DNA of 64,000 nucleotides from Pisolithus tinctorius (lineage: Eukaryota; Basidiomycota; Agaricomycetes; Boletales; Pisolithaceae), in assembly GCA_024663395.1 (NCBI GenBank), contig JANFAH010000102.1:62001-126000 (forward strand). The letters run 5' to 3'. Below, piece after piece: positions 32,374 through 46,202 of the stretch. Under the pieces are notes generated by a model. That model saw nothing but the letters and a program-made list of their open reading frames with translations. It ran no database searches and was not told the DNA's origin. Position numbers and translations under genes: made by a program. Numbering within the stretch: the stretch's first letter is position 1; the number at the start of each line of letters is the position of its first letter.

Positions 32374-34209
32374 GGCGGCGAACATGGATACTGACGCCAA
32401 CATCTGCTTTGGGTGGGCGGCGGTACCGCATGTCACCTACTAGTTCCTCGAATTTAACCTTTTTCGATGGCTATCTGTAGGCGGGTCTGTTCGTTGGCTG
32501 ATGTCTTGATGGTCAGCAGCCTCTAATGTTAGACTCGGTGCTCAGACCATTCCGAATTTGTTCCAACTGCTCGCGGCGTAAAACATTACTTCCAATTCGT
32601 TACAAGGCTATTTTGCATTCTGATTTCTGTTTCATTTGTGGGAACACGCTTGGTGGCTCGCGAAGGCTCCACTCTGTCCAGATGCACCAAAAGGCGGCAA
32701 CTCCCGAAGAACATTGCAGTTTGCAGTTTCGTGCAGCCCTGTGCAACCCCCTTTTTCCAGGCACGTTAATTCTGAGGCTCGTTACCTAATAGAGCCCCAG
32801 TGGCGCATCTTCAGTGACTGATCGTCCAGCACTTACGTCACAACAGGCAAGCTGTCTAACGTCTACGTTCTGCTGACACCGTTACCCACCACCACTTGAC
32901 CCTTTGGGTGTGTCAGATTGCTTTGCGTCATGCCACGAATATCCCAGCCGACCTCAGTACGCAGTCCAGCACATTGTCTAGAAAGTTTGCTGTCGTGTGT
33001 GGGAAAAATCTAGGATGTGCTCGAGCAACTTGTTGCGCGCTCGTTGCAACTCCTCAGCACTTCGACCACCAACGATCCACAAATCTTCGCTACATACGAC
33101 ACTTCCACACTGAGACATGCCTACTAACACTTCACTACGCAATCACTCTTGACGTGGTACAGTTGCTTGCAGCTTTACATGAAGTTGGGGTCCCCCTGAA
33201 CCCTGTTCTTCATTTTCGGTTGCAAAACATGAGTGAAACCGGCCTAACGGATTTCATTTGCACATGCCGTAGACGCGTGCATGATCCAGTAGTTGTCAGC
33301 ATGCTGATAGTTGATGTGAGGTCTCAGACCGTTTCCGAATCACTGGACCAGGCTACAGGTTTCAACTGTTTGATCGCCATCACCGCTCCACACGCCTGGA
33401 GGTAGAGATAAGTACCGGCCAACAGAAATAGGTATACTGTGAAAAGACCGAGGGTCGGTTCACCATCACAGCCGATGCACTGCTGACTAAGAGTTTAGAG
33501 CCTTCCACCCTCTGGTGACTGGTAATTCCCGATGACTTGACTCGAACCAGGTCTGTCGTGGGTTGATCGGACTTTGCGGGGAGCTGCCGAGGAAGCTTCC
33601 ACACTTCTCTTTGTATATGTGTGCGTACCGGGTTTATGTAACGCGAGATAAGCCAGTTTACACCCTACGTACCTCGGGACACTTAGGAGTACCTTGGGTG
33701 GTAAATATTGTATGTCAGGGGCTAGTAGAGAAAATACCGTGGAGCGGTGTTGTTGTACATGGTCTGTCGGGTTTGGTTGACTCGCTTGTCAGTCAGTCAT
33801 TGCCGTGTTGTTGCCGTGCATGCGAGTTAGGTTTTGGGCTTGGCTCATGACTATGACTCTGCGTGAGTCTTTTGCACCAGTTTGCACCCCGGTACCGCCA
33901 CATTGAATCAATCTGTATCAGGTATCCAATCCGACGGACATTGGTGAATATTGAATACCCAGGATTGTCAAGTCATTATCCCGGGATCCGATCGGGATCG
34001 TCTTGGATGAGCTGTTGTAAGCAACATTTACTGGTTGGTAAATATGGATGACCAACGAGCTGATGGAATATATAAAGCGTTCTGAAGTCGCTGTGTATCC
34101 GCCGCCTCCTCAGTTCCCCCTCTCCCTCCCGTCATTTGAAGGCCGGCGGAACAACCCGCCTGTGGTTGGACAAAAACACAGTATATAATATTTTTTTGGT
34201 GGTCCCGAC
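32374..34209. other. 1.8-kb stretch without a supported gene
   Basis: Several open frames occur, the longest 32896-33405 on plus (169 codons), but none shows a known domain, compositional signal or introns with sensible borders. The strip probably holds regulatory DNA and old relics. Confidence 0.45.
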
Positions 34210-37200
34210 ATGACGCAGGGCGTCCAGCACATGGAAACAGCGACAGCGGATTCTCGTGTCGACATCCAGGAGGCAGAAGAAAACGTTTGACGAGCTCGTG
34301 CGACAGCTCTCCAGACATTCACAAATTCGGAATGTCCACCGCTCTAACTTGACATCCAAAAACTGCCTCCGTGACGTCTCATACAGGCGCTCCTGACGTA
34401 GAAAAAGGAAAACTAGACCCTGAAGACGGTGACGAGCAACCGTTCGACCTGCGTGAATACCTCACTTCATCCAACGATGCAAACCAGGCAGCGGGGAATA
34501 AAGCACAAGCACGTGGGCGTCACTTGGGAGGATCTGGAGGTAAACGTCATCGGCGGCGCTGGTTATAAGGTGGGTTACTTCATAATACGTGAAGAATGTG
34601 TTTGAAACGGTCGTGGGGTGGATTCCGCAGGCATATATGCCGACATTCGGAGGTGCGTACTCATGGGAGACATGTTGTTGAGCATGTGAGCTGAAGCTTT
34701 CATTCAGATGCTGTCATCGGATTTTTCATGTCACCCTTCCTTTGGTTGTGGGGCCTGTTCATGAGTTTCCTCCCGAACAGAAAGCCTTTGACTCGAACCA
34801 TCTTACACAAGTGCGTAATCGATCATCCCGTGGTTTGAACGTCTCAGGCTCACCTCATTCAGGTCATCCGGCGTCCTAAAGCCTGGAGAGATGTGTCTTG
34901 TGCTAGGTTGTCCAGGCGCAGGCTGTACGACATTTTTGAAGACTATTGCGAACTACAGAGAGGATTACGCGAGTGTTTCCGGTAACGTTCTTTATGCTGG
35001 AATCGACGCGGAGGAGATGGCAAAATACTACCGCGGCGAGGTGGTCTACAACCAAGAAGGTAACGTGAAAGGCTGGCTGTTCCCATGCTGCATTCTACTT
35101 TTAGACCGCTTCTTATCTGTGTGCAGATGATATTCACATCGCGACCCTGACCGTAGCGCAGAGTCTCGACTTCGCCCTATCTACGAAAACGCCGGGCCCC
35201 AAGGGTCGCCTACCGGACGTGTCTTCTAAAGAATTCAGGAAAACAGTACAAGATGCGGTACTCAAAATGCTCAACATACCACATACCCGGGATACCCTTG
35301 TTGGGAATGCATTCGTACGTGTGTGTTTCGGGAGGTGAGCGTAAACGTGTCAGTATAGCCGAGATGATGGCCACTCGTGCCCGTGTCCAATGTTGGGACA
35401 ACTCAACTCGCGGATTGGACGCTTCTACGGCATTGGATTTCGTCAAGTGTTTGCGGATTATGACAGATGTCCTTGGACAAACTACTTTCGTGACTCTGTA
35501 AGTCGTCGAGGCGCACATTTCCAATTAGTTATTCAGAACTCCTCCGAAGATACCAAGCTAGCGAGAGCATATACGAGCTGTTCGACAAGGTGCTTGTACT
35601 GGACAAGGGCCATCAAGTCTACTTTGGTCCTCCTTCGGAAGCACGTTCATATTTCGAGGGCCTCGGCTATCGTCCACTGCCTCGACAAAGTACCCCTGAT
35701 TACCTGAGTGGTTGCACCGACCCCAATGAACGCCAGTTCGCGGACGGACACTCCTCAGGCAATACGCCTTCCACTCCCGAAGGCCTTGAAGCTGCCTTGC
35801 GCAAATCTCCTATATACAAAGACCTCCAAGACTCCTACCGAGAATTCACCTATCAGATGGAGACGGAAAAGATCGATCAGGAAGCCTTCCGGGATGCCGT
35901 ACTTGCAGATAAGAGACGAGGTGTCTCGAAGAAGAGCCCATATACACTCGGATTTTTCGGCCAGGTGAAAGCACTCACTATCCGTCAGTTCCGGCTCCGT
36001 CGCCAGGACCGATTCCAGTTGGTAACTAGCTTCATGCTTGCTATTGTGAGTTTGTTGCTCGGTCATATGTTGTAGCGACTTAAAATATGCGTAGACTCTT
36101 GCGTTGGTCATTGGTGGGGCCTACTTCAACTTGCCTGATACTGCTGGTGGTGCTTTCCCGCGTGGAGGAGTGGTCTTCCTTGCCATGCTTACCGTTGTAA
36201 TTGAGGCATTTGCAGAAGTAAGTCCTATAGCTTTTTGTTAGTTCAGAGTGTTTACGAGCCGATATAGATGCCTTTGCAAATGGTCGGCAGGCCAATAGTC
36301 AACAAACAGGTTGGTTGTTTCGTGGATGAATGCGTCGAATTGGTATCTGAGGTGATGGGTAGACGTCTTACGGATTCTATCGACCGGCAGCTATCGTCCT
36401 GGCCAATTTCTTCGCGGACATCCCTATTGCTGCCGTCACGGGTCTTTATCTTCGATGTCATCGTCTATTTCATGACGAATCTGTGCGTCGCCAGCTTTCT
36501 CCCATTCAGCCTGAATTTTAACGAGTCGTTACAGGGCACGTTCGGCAGGTGGATTCTGGACTTTCCACCTTTTCGTCTACACGGGATACCTAGCTTTGCA
36601 AGGTTTCTTCCGGACCTTAGGACTGCTATGCGTCAACTTTGACAGTGCATTCCGCTTGGCTACGGTTTTCGTTCCCAATATGATGCAGTACACCGGATAC
36701 ACCGATACCGACATTTAACATGAAGCGATGGCTATTCTGGATCGTACGTCTTCTTCTCTACATCTTTCTGTGCTTGAAAGTAACTGTGGCCAGTATTACA
36801 TCAACCCGCTTTCTTATTGTGAGTCCAACCAAACTTTACTCATGGAGCAAAAGTATAATGAATATATGCAGCGTGGGGAGGTGCTATGGAGAAACGAATT
36901 CATGCGCACCAGTGTAAGTGGTTGTACTGAACTCATGCGGGCATTTAGCTCAAATTCTCCCAGTATACGTGCGATGGAGACTCCGTCGTCCCCCGTAATG
37001 GTCCAGGGATGAATATATATCCGTTTGTATTCTGAACTGTATAGTGGCGTCCGGCATCAACTGACCGTGTTTACAGCAATGATCTCGGGCCCAACCAAGT
37101 TTGCACTCTTTTTGGTGCACAGCCGGGCAAGCGACGTGATTCCGGGGAAAGATTACCTCGAAGCGGGTTTCGCACTTAATACAGCTGACATCTGGCGGCG

Positions 37201-40008
37201 CAACCTAGTCGTGACTGTGGCCTTCATCGTCTTCTTTTTATTTACGCAGCTCGTCGTAATCGAGTTGTTTTCAGTGCGTATCAAATAGCGTCGTGATGTT
37301 GGTTTTTTTTCAATAACTCTCATTGTCAGCCTAAAGTTCCTGGCACTTCTGTCAATATTTTTGCCAAGGAAAACGCTGAGACGAAGCGACTCAATGACGC
37401 TCTGGCGCGAGAAGAAGGCTGCTCGCGCCAACGAGAAACAAAGCATAGAAGATGAGAAGGCTGAGGGGAAAGAGCGACTTGCAGATGCGAAGTGCGTTTT
37501 GTTATATTCTTTTTCTACTGATATTGATCTGATTCGCAGAAACGAAAATCCTCATGCCCATCGCAAGGTGTTTACGTGGGAAAAACCTGAATTACACTGT
37601 GCCTGTTCCAGGCGGAACCAGGAGATTGTTGCACGATATCTGCGGCTACGTGAAACCAGGCACTCTCACGGCGCTCATGGGTGCCTCCGGTGCAGGTAGT
37701 GTTACCTACTTCCATATCAACCCCGGTTTAATGATTTCCAGGGAAAACGACCATGTCTCGATGTGCTCGCCCAAAGAAAGAATATCGGCGTGGTTACAGG
37801 CGACGTGCTAGTCGATGGTCGGCCTCTCGGTCCCGATTTTGCTCGCGGCACTGCTTACGGTAAGGTGTATGGAATCAAAGCTTGTGACGCGGGGTCTAAT
37901 CAAATCACCAGCGGAACAAATGGACGTTCATGAAGGAACCGCTACCGTGCGAGAGGCATTGCGCTTTTCTGCGTACCTTCGTCAACCTGCAGAAGTCTCT
38001 ATCGAGGAGAAGAACCAATATGTCGAGGAGATAATTGAACTTTTGGAGCTTCAGGACCTTACGGAAGCACTTGTTTTCAGCTTAAGTGTCGAAGCGAGGG
38101 AAACGACTTACCATTGGTGTCGAACTCGCTAGCAAACCGGCTTTGCTTCTCTTCTTGGACGAACCTACTTCCGGGTTGGACGGTCAGAGTGCATGGAATC
38201 TCGTCCGCTTCCTACGGAAGCTTGCTGACCAAGGCCAAGCTATTCTGTGCACCATCCATCAGCCTTCAAGCTTGCTCTTTGAAAGCTTTGACCGTCTGCT
38301 ACTGCTCGAGTCCGGGGGTGAGACGGTTTATTTCGGTGACATTGGTAAGGACTCGCATGTCATTCGCGAGTACTTTGCACAGCACGGCGCACAATGCCCG
38401 TCAAACGTGAACCCAGCGGAGTACATGCTCGAGGCTATTGGTGCTGGATTGTCCCCTCGGGTTGGTCCCTCGGGATTGGAAGGACGTCTGGCTCGATTCT
38501 ACAGAGTACAGGCGTGTACGTGAAGAGATTGTCGAGATCAAGGCCCAGGCACTTGCGAAGCCCGCTCCGCCTGAAGGGAAGACACAGACCTGTGAGCTGT
38601 TTACCCTATTTTGACATTTCTCTCTTCCTTACAATGGCATCGGTCGTATGCAGACGCTACGTCGTTCTTTTATCAACTCAAAGTGGTCGTACAGCGAAAC
38701 AACATGGCTTTATGGCGGTCTCCCGACTATGTCTTCAGCCGCTTATTCGTACATGCGATCTTCTCGCTTTGCATCTCATTGTCGTTCCTGCAACTTGGGA
38801 ATAGTGTGCGCGATCTGCAGTATCGCGTATTCGGCATGTGAGCATTTCTGTGGATCGCAGAAGATTCTGCAGTGAGCTCTAATTTTCGGCTAGTTACTGG
38901 CTTGCTGTGCTTCCACCAATCATCATGACACAACTGGTGCCTCTCTTTATACTCAATCGACGTATGTGTTTGGATTCATCCCATGGTCTCATTCTGATGT
39001 GTTCAATTTTATCAGTTACTTTCATTCGGGAGGCATCTAGCAGAATATATTCTCCATACGTTTTCGCCATTGCTCAGCTCCTGGGTGAAGTCCCGTACTC
39101 TATCTTATGTGCCACCGTGTACTGGGTACTTATGGTACGTATGAAGTTCGTGGCGTATACGATTCGCTGAGCTCGCATTCGCAGGTGTACCCCATGGGTT
39201 TCGGTAAAGGTAAACTCCATGCTACCAGTTAATGCTTGTGGAAACTAACACCCGAAACTTATAGGGGCCACTGGCACCAATGGGACCGGCTTCCAGCTGC
39301 TTGTAGCAATCTTCATAGAATTTTCGGCGTTTCCTTTGGACAACTTCTTGGGTCGCTGTCGCCCTCTATTCAAATCGGTGTCCTCTTTGTGCCCTTTTTC
39401 CGCCGTGGTGCTAGCAATTTTCTGTGGTGTTACGAATCCTTATCCCTCCCTTATCCCTTTCTGGAGGGATTGGCTATATCAACTCGATCCATTCACTCGG
39501 ATGCTTTCCGCAATGTTGTCTACAGAACTCCAGTAAGCTCGTTCTTCATATGTAACTCTTGGCCTTTGTATGCGCTAACACGAACGCATAATAATTCACA
39601 GTGGGCTACCCATCGTTTGTGCCTCAGACGAGTTCGCCGTATTCAACCGCCCACTAGCCAGACGTGCTTGAATGGGCTGGTGAATTCGTCGATGCGTTCG
39701 GTGGTTATCTCAACAACCCGAATGCAACTACCGCATGTCAATATTGCCAGTATAAGGTAGTTTTACTTTGTGCTCTTAATCCAAGGCGACTCATGTTTGA
39801 GTGATAGGTCGGGGACGAATACTTCACACCGCTTAATATTAGCTTCAGTAACCGTTGGCGGGATGTCTTCATCCTATTCGCGTACTTCGTCTTCAACATC
39901 CTCGCAACTATCGGTGAGTTGCCATTTGTGGCTGTGGGCTTCCCATTCCTCACCGATGACTTTTTTTTACTAGTCGCATCCCGATTCCTACGTTACGCCA
40001 GACGATGA
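34210..40008 (+). pseudogene. PDR-type ABC-G transporter, frame broken several times
   Basis: Homologue of fungal pleiotropic drug resistance pumps (two copies of nucleotide-binding domain then six membrane helices, plasma membrane). Recognisable in order: NBD1 with Walker A GCPGAGCTTFLKTIA (about 34908) and Walker B-like [11 protein letters not shown]; first membrane half (about 36000-37300, including AMISGPTKFALF); NBD2 from about 37580 ([43 protein letters not shown]); second membrane half to TGA 40006-40008. The ABC signature of NBD1, [13 protein letters not shown], sits one frame away from the code before it. Frame shifts, each equal to one extra base, appear near 34278-34283, 34493-34499, 35318-35328, 37749-37752 and 38098-38103; others are possible in the membrane parts. 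Many plausible introns remain. Start ATG 34210 is tentative. Either a recent pseudogene or a poor consensus. Confidence 0.82.
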
Positions 40009-41722
40009 TCGTTGATATATTGATTTGTGCATAATGAGCTAGATTCACATAGGAGCATTGCAGAGTTCACGAACAACCTACGTCCCGTAAAGATAATGTG
40101 TAGCTAACAGGAATTATAATCGTTGGATGCCTGCTTTTTGAGTTGATCGTTTGTGGTTCTTTAACTAAACAGTGTCAGGCTGCGCACCTCCAGCGGATAC
40201 GGCGGCTCGTCGTGCTTGTCAGCAGCATTGACAATCGTAATCAGCTTGAAGTGGTAGTTGCTTCATTTCTTGTTACCTGCTAGCGGGCACCTCTCCAAAT
40301 AGACGGCGGAATCTATACACCGCAGATCAGAACTCCGTCCTCTAGTAGCGTCGTCTGCATGCTACCTGCACAGGCACGCGAACATGTCTAAGCCTCCCAT
40401 GAACGTCGAATATGTCACATATCAGCTTAGCCGCAATGCGATGTTCTTGATGGGAAAAGTCGTATCCGATCGAACCAGTGACCTTTGATTGACCTGCGCC
40501 CCAGCCAGCACAAGTTTCACAGCCCCATCATCAAACTCAATGGAATTCAGAATAGTCCGCCTCGCAGATGCAGTGGATCTACGGTACACAAAGTCGCGAC
40601 ATCACTCTAGAGCATAACACAGAATATATTAGACTGTGGCACATCAATGGCGACGTAGCGAGGACCCAAGAACGATCGTCAAGGGCCTCATAAGCACCGG
40701 AGTGCAGAAGATGGCTGTTTGAACTTGATCATAGGCCAGACCTTGTTTTTAAAAGGCGGTGTCGATCGATATGTGCACCTGGGGAAGAAAATAAGTGCCC
40801 AGCCAACGAGGAGGAAGGAAACCAAATGCAAATCAGATAATTTCTACTATCGGGTTCTTCCCTGAGGTTCATCTTTTCCTTAGGAATCTGATGTCCCTAT
40901 GCTATTTATCATCACGGACGGACATGCCCCAGAAAACAGTCAAGGAACGAACTACTCACTCGCTATAGTTAACCAAACGTTAGAATGCAGCCCGGTATAT
41001 CTCTGCAAAAAGGTGCCGAAGGAATGAAGACCATCCTCGTGGTCAGATCCCTGTCGTTTCATCCACTGACGCAGTGTTGTCAGCTGTGTCATCCTAGGTC
41101 TGACCTCCGGTCTTGGGCTGCTCTTCTCACTGGGTAGGAAGATGAGATGCGGGGAGTCCATTTCATTTGCCCAAAACGCGGTCTTCTCCGGAGATGCGGT
41201 ACCTTGAGGAAATCGAAGTTTTACCCTCAACTCGTTCCAGTGTCGCTTCCCCTTCTTTTTGTCTTTCGCATTCCTGGGTGAGTTTCTCAAGGCAGTTGGT
41301 TCGTCGGACTCGATACGCTGCCATTTGTTGGGTCTCGATGCCGGGGCAATCCTCTGCGTGAGGCTATTGTCAAAAAAGAACGAAAAAAACGCTGCTTATA
41401 TATGGCTTATATAAGCGAATTCGACCAATCCTGCTTATGTAAGCTGTCTGAGATAGCCCCTATTGGGGAGATACTTCAGGCGCTTTTGTTCCGTGCAAAC
41501 CCACTCAAGTTTTTCTTTTTCGGGATGAAGGAAAGTGTGTGTATTGGGAAAAATAAGCTAAGGAACTCCAGCTACATAACAGAGTTACATGATGCTTTAT
41601 GGTATCAAAGTATAGGTACGTATATGTATGCGGTCTAGTGTATATATGGTTGCCCATCACCGGACGGAGGTTAAGGGTATTTACAGCGGATGACGGCCCC
41701 GCCGTCGTCCTATATCAATGCA
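40009..41722. other. Region between ABC transporter and P450, no supported gene
   Basis: A minus frame at 41290-40952 (112 codons, KLRFPQGTASPEKTAFWANE) reads coding-like but has no recognisable relatives and no supported partner exon; I leave it unassigned. Otherwise short frames only. Confidence 0.4.
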
Positions 41723-43892
41723 TTAAAAACCCTCGTACCGGGTCACGCGCAATGGCATCGCCGTGCCTTCTTCACCGACTATTCGGGGCCTGGGCAGTAT
41801 TCCTCTGCACAGTTCAATTTGCGTGTTGGGACCATCTCTCATCTCGAATGTGAAACTCTTTACCAGTACCGACAGCACCGCCTATGCAGAGGTGTATTAG
41901 TATACCCCAATTGAGCATGCGGGCAATCCCGAACCCACCTTAATCTCGGACACTGCAAAGCCCTTTCCGAGACAATTCCTTGGCCCATCAGCCAAAGGTC
42001 AAGAGGTGACGGTATCCTTGGACATCCTGTGCCTTCTTCGGGATGCCATCTCTCTCAAGCCAACGTTCTGGGCGGAAGACCCTTCGCGTCTGGCCCCCAG
42101 ATGGCAGTCGACCGGTTGGTGTATGCCAAGGGTAACCCGATTCTCGTGGCCACGTGCTACTGAGATGCTGTTGACGGCCTGACCAGACTTGGTAAGGACA
42201 GGTTCCGAGAGAGGGATAACGTCATCCTCTGCTGCCTGGGAAAGTGATATGAGGTTAAAGGGAGGGGATACGACTTGTTTTCAAGTTGACTTACCACGCG
42301 GACAAAATCTGTCAAGGGGGATGGATGCGGAGGGACTCGTGTACCACAGCGTCGAGGTAAGGAAGTGTCTGGCTACTCTGCAACTGGTCGTAGGTTGGCT
42401 CAGAACCAAAGGCCAAGAGCTCGTCCCGCAACTTGCTTTGGATGTCTGGGTTGCGGGCAAGTTCAACCAACGCCCAGGTCAAGCTATCTGGAAAGCCCGT
42501 TAGGCTTGCCAACAACCTTTGCTAAAACAAAGGGCTCACTCGATGTAGTAATGTAACCAGCAAGAAGTAACTCTTTCATCTGGTGATCCCGGCTCGTAAG
42601 TGATAACTTGTCGGGAGTAGTTTCACCGTTTACTCACCGACGATAGCACTCTTTCGGGGGTCACATGCCGTCCGCCCTCTGCCTCAGTAGCTTTAACTAA
42701 GGGAGTTTCTCCGTAAGTCTGACCTCCAATCGTTAGCGAGATGACATACTAAGCACTCCGATGATCGACTTATCCTCTTTTCCATCAACAACTCCCTCTT
42801 TCTGTTCTCTCTCCATCCTCTCTAGGAGATTCTTTGCGACACCCGACAAACGTTTCTTGCATGTCGGTGAGTGATTGAACACATGACACCGGTATGTAAG
42901 AAAACACAGGGAACACTTCTGCGAAGAGGACGACGGCAATATCAAGGAACGATTGCTTAGCCGACGCGTCGAAGGCACTGAACACTTTTTGGATTGTGGC
43001 AGGTTTACCGTCGAGAGAACCGAAATCATGGGATGAACCCGGCCATTCCAATGGTGTCGAGACTGGTGCAAGTGTTCAGACGAAAATTTAACGGATACGA
43101 CGGTGATTGGCTCACGAGATATGGTTCATCCAATCTTGGATTTCGATGATAGCACTTTCACCGCCACTCATGTCGATCAGAGCGTCCCAACCAGCTTTCG
43201 TCTAGGCCATCAATGCTCAGTTTCCGAAAACACGTCGAACAAATTTGGTAAGCCTTACTTTGTGAGCACAGTTATAGAATACATGGGAAAGCTTTCGCAG
43301 GGCGGCGTGGCTGAATGCAGGCGATAAAGACTTGCGTTGTCTGAGGAACAAGGGTAAGTACGTCATCTCGGCGTTGGGAATACTGGAGCTACCTCTTGTG
43401 ATCTTCCCCGTGCGACCACAGTATCCCTCTTCCGAACTGGACGTCGAGTTGTAAGCGGAACATGCAAGGAACTGTTGTAGTAGAACATACCCCACGTTCG
43501 AGGAATACTCTGGTCGAATCGGTTAGTACGTATGTCCAGGTTTCCCGGGCATAGTAGTGTGCGAGGGCTCTTGGATCGCATAACATGATCTTCTTCCCGC
43601 CGAAACTCGTCGGAACCTCGTAGGCCACACCATATTCTTCGGCCCATGTTTCAAAGATCTCCCCCGTGTCCGGTGACTCGAAGAGGTCCTTCGACGCCCC
43701 GAATATGGGGTGCGTGCCAGGTGGTCCACGAAGGCTGGTGGTCTTGAGTTTCCTTCGAGCTGCGCGCAAGGTACTGCGTAGAACCAAGACACCAGCGATA
43801 CCTGCGAGGACGCTAAGGATAGAAGTCGAGTGATAAACTGCCAGCAGATTATCGTAGCCCGCTGCGTGCATGGTAGAAGTAGTGGAAGACAT
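41723..43892 (-). pseudogene. Microsomal cytochrome P450, frame broken
   Basis: Heme monooxygenase of the basidiomycete expansion type (CYP5150-like by general look; family not certain). From ATG 43892: an N-terminal membrane anchor (LLAVYHSTSILSVLAGIAGV), proline hinge LRGPPGTHPIFG, and a C-helix region (FGRGILWSHGEDHKR then QRKSLSPAFSHAALRKL across an intron). Then come the oxygen-binding helix region (KELLLAGYITTS), LTWALVELARNPDIQ, the K-helix VVHESLRIHPP with its ExxR, FRPERWLERDGIPKKAQ, and near 41965-42000 a heme loop that reads GPRNCLGKG only in a shifted frame. Frame shifts, each like one extra base, lie near 43028-43035, 42078-42083 and 41991-41996. Ends with MPLRVTRYEGF before a stop at 41723. 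Eight or more introns. Neighbour of the ABC pump and, like it, frame damaged. Confidence 0.82.
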
Positions 43893-46202
43893 GTTGTGTC
43901 TGAGTCCGTTGCTGCTTCAATGGCGAAACCAGATGAGCTTATATAGTACTGGTGTGCCAGCAGAACGCTGGCTATGAACTCAACAGGGTTACACTCCCAG
44001 TGGTGGAACCATGACAGTTTGCCACCAATGGTCAGATTCTACTGATGGCTGAACAGCTTCGGATCAATGGTCGTTGGGTGGAAAACCTCCTTACCTTGCC
44101 TCAATTTGGTCCCGTAATGGAGCGGGAGGAGTACCTGAGACGGGACACCGACCGGAACGGCGGTCTGTCAGCTAGGAGGCGATAGATGAGTTGGTTGGAA
44201 ACTGTCAGTTTCGGGATATGGCAACGATTCTCGGAACAGCCTGTTCAGCGTCAGTCCAGGGGATGGTAATCTGGCGTCTTCGCCTCCAAAGTTCCAACGG
44301 ACATTACTCTACGTTGTCTCTCTGCAGAACATGCAGTTGTTTTGTGTTGTCAGATATGGATATGAATCTCGAATTCGAGGTTATGACATGTTTTCTGGGA
44401 GTGAGAGAAGAACAGAAGCCCCTGACGCAGCGGAGACTGCAGGAATCACATGTCTGGCGTGTGCGCTCGGATCAGCGGGATCTTCAAAACCGGGACCAGC
44501 ACGAGGGCTGGCCACGAGGGTGCTATTTTCCACTCTCCTTCACATTCACCGTACTCTTCGGGTTGCACCTCTAGAGGCCCTGCAGCGCTTGTTTGGTCGA
44601 TAGGTATTTGGTGGCTGTCGGTGCCTACTTCTCGTTGGCGTCGTATGTTTGTTCTGTTTTTGTTCCCTTGCGTTTACACCTAAACATTCCTGATAGAGCT
44701 CGAGATGCCTATCAATGCTTTTTGGTACTTTCGTATCGCCACTGCCGACGGGCTCACGACTTAACGGGGTTATATTGCTCGGTCATACTAATCAGGTATT
44801 GCACAGGTGAATTATTATAGTTGGTCCGCCATCACCGCGATGAGGTAGACATTGGACACTGCAGCTGCGAAGACTATTAGTGGCGTGACTTGTAAGAGCT
44901 TTTGTTTCATGCCCTAGCATTAATTCTGCAGGGATACGTTTCAGCATACCGACCTTCAAGTCCTGGTTTTCTCCATGACAAGCGGGCTCTCACTGCCCAG
45001 CCTTTCTGATGAATTTCTGCACCAGTTTCCACCTCACAGACATATAGTATGTTCCAGGGGTCCAGGCATCGTTTTATGGGAGTGAACCGGATCAGATACC
45101 CTGATCTTCGCCCGAATCCTAGTTTTTGCGTGCTAACTTCATTAACACGTGCCGCCGGGAATCGCAGTGCGTCAGATAACCTGGTTACGATGGCAAATAT
45201 TTTCACTAATTTGCAACGCAACGTTCACTCTGCCTCCTGAGACTGCCCCGTCTACCCCGGAATAGCAACGACACCAACGTTTCAGCGATGACGGCGAACT
45301 GTGTGTGGCACGACTTGCTCGAGATGCGAGTTTGGAGGTTCTATCGCTGAAGCCCCTGTGCCTCGACTCCCAATATTTCACCAGTTAGTGCATGCTCTAC
45401 TAGTCATATCCGAACACTTCGGGTAGGCGTAAAGTTTGCACTGGCAGCAGACGTTTTGTCATAAGTGCAACCTTCAAGCATTCATTCAAATCATGTAGTT
45501 CCCACTTACTGGATATAGGTCCGCGGCGGCATGTGCAGCTTAGATTCGTAAAAGTAAACCACCTATTCAAGTAGAACTTGAGAGGGCCTGAGATGCCAAT
45601 CAATGCTTTTTGGTACTGCACAAGCTGGGCCCCTAAGTTTCTTTGCCTCGGCCTTCTGGTCAGGTAGGGTACAAGGTTGTTCACTACTAGACGAGGCTCA
45701 TCGTCTTACTCGACGTAGAAGCAACGTTAATCCGTCCCAGAATTCAGTCAAAAAGTGACGCAAAGCACTGAGATTGCAGACATGAAGCCTACCAGTTCGG
45801 ATAAACAGAAATCTATCCATTCATCGTTCGGAAAATCAGCCAGTTTTACACACCAGAGAAATTGTTATAATCGGGCGGCAAATGTGAGTACATGGCATCA
45901 CTCGATAATGCGGGAGCCGCGAGTTGTACGATAGAAAAAGTATAAGAAAAAAAAGAAAAGAAACGAGTGCCCAATCGCCGTAAGGAGAGATGGATGGAGT
46001 CATGAGGTATCATATGACAAATGCGCCTGCGAAGTCCGTATGTAACATCATCTTCAACATGTACTATGATGTGCAGTGTGAATCGGTCGACCCGTCGTCT
46101 AGAAAGTAAAGGGCAAGAGGTCCCACATAAATGACAGCGCTGTAACCTTTCGAGCCGTTAAAGCCAAGGAAAGTAGGTGGGGAACCAAGCGACCATCAAC
46201 CG
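43893..46202. other. Relic-rich gap between P450 and chitin synthase
   Basis: No intact gene. Two plus-strand copies of a 28-base segment with one mismatch (44702-44729 and 45590-45617), both readable as EMPINAFWY, suggest decayed duplicate sequence. A short frame at 45196-45228 reads NIFTNLQRNVH, close to NIFTALQRNVH of the Whi2-like gene at 55624-55656. Nothing else is assigned. Confidence 0.4.

Noticed and set aside
32896..33405. 169-codon plus frame between NOP10 and the ABC transporter
   Set aside because: No domain, no family pattern, mixed composition and no splice partners; open frames of this length occur by chance in this window.
33531..33560. Possible tRNA T-loop (GTTCGAGTC type, minus strand)
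   Set aside because: The stem bases around the loop do not pair and no acceptor or anticodon arm follows.
40952..41290. 112-codon minus frame beside the P450
   Set aside because: Reads coding-like in part, but I recognise nothing and two frames compete; not enough to annotate.
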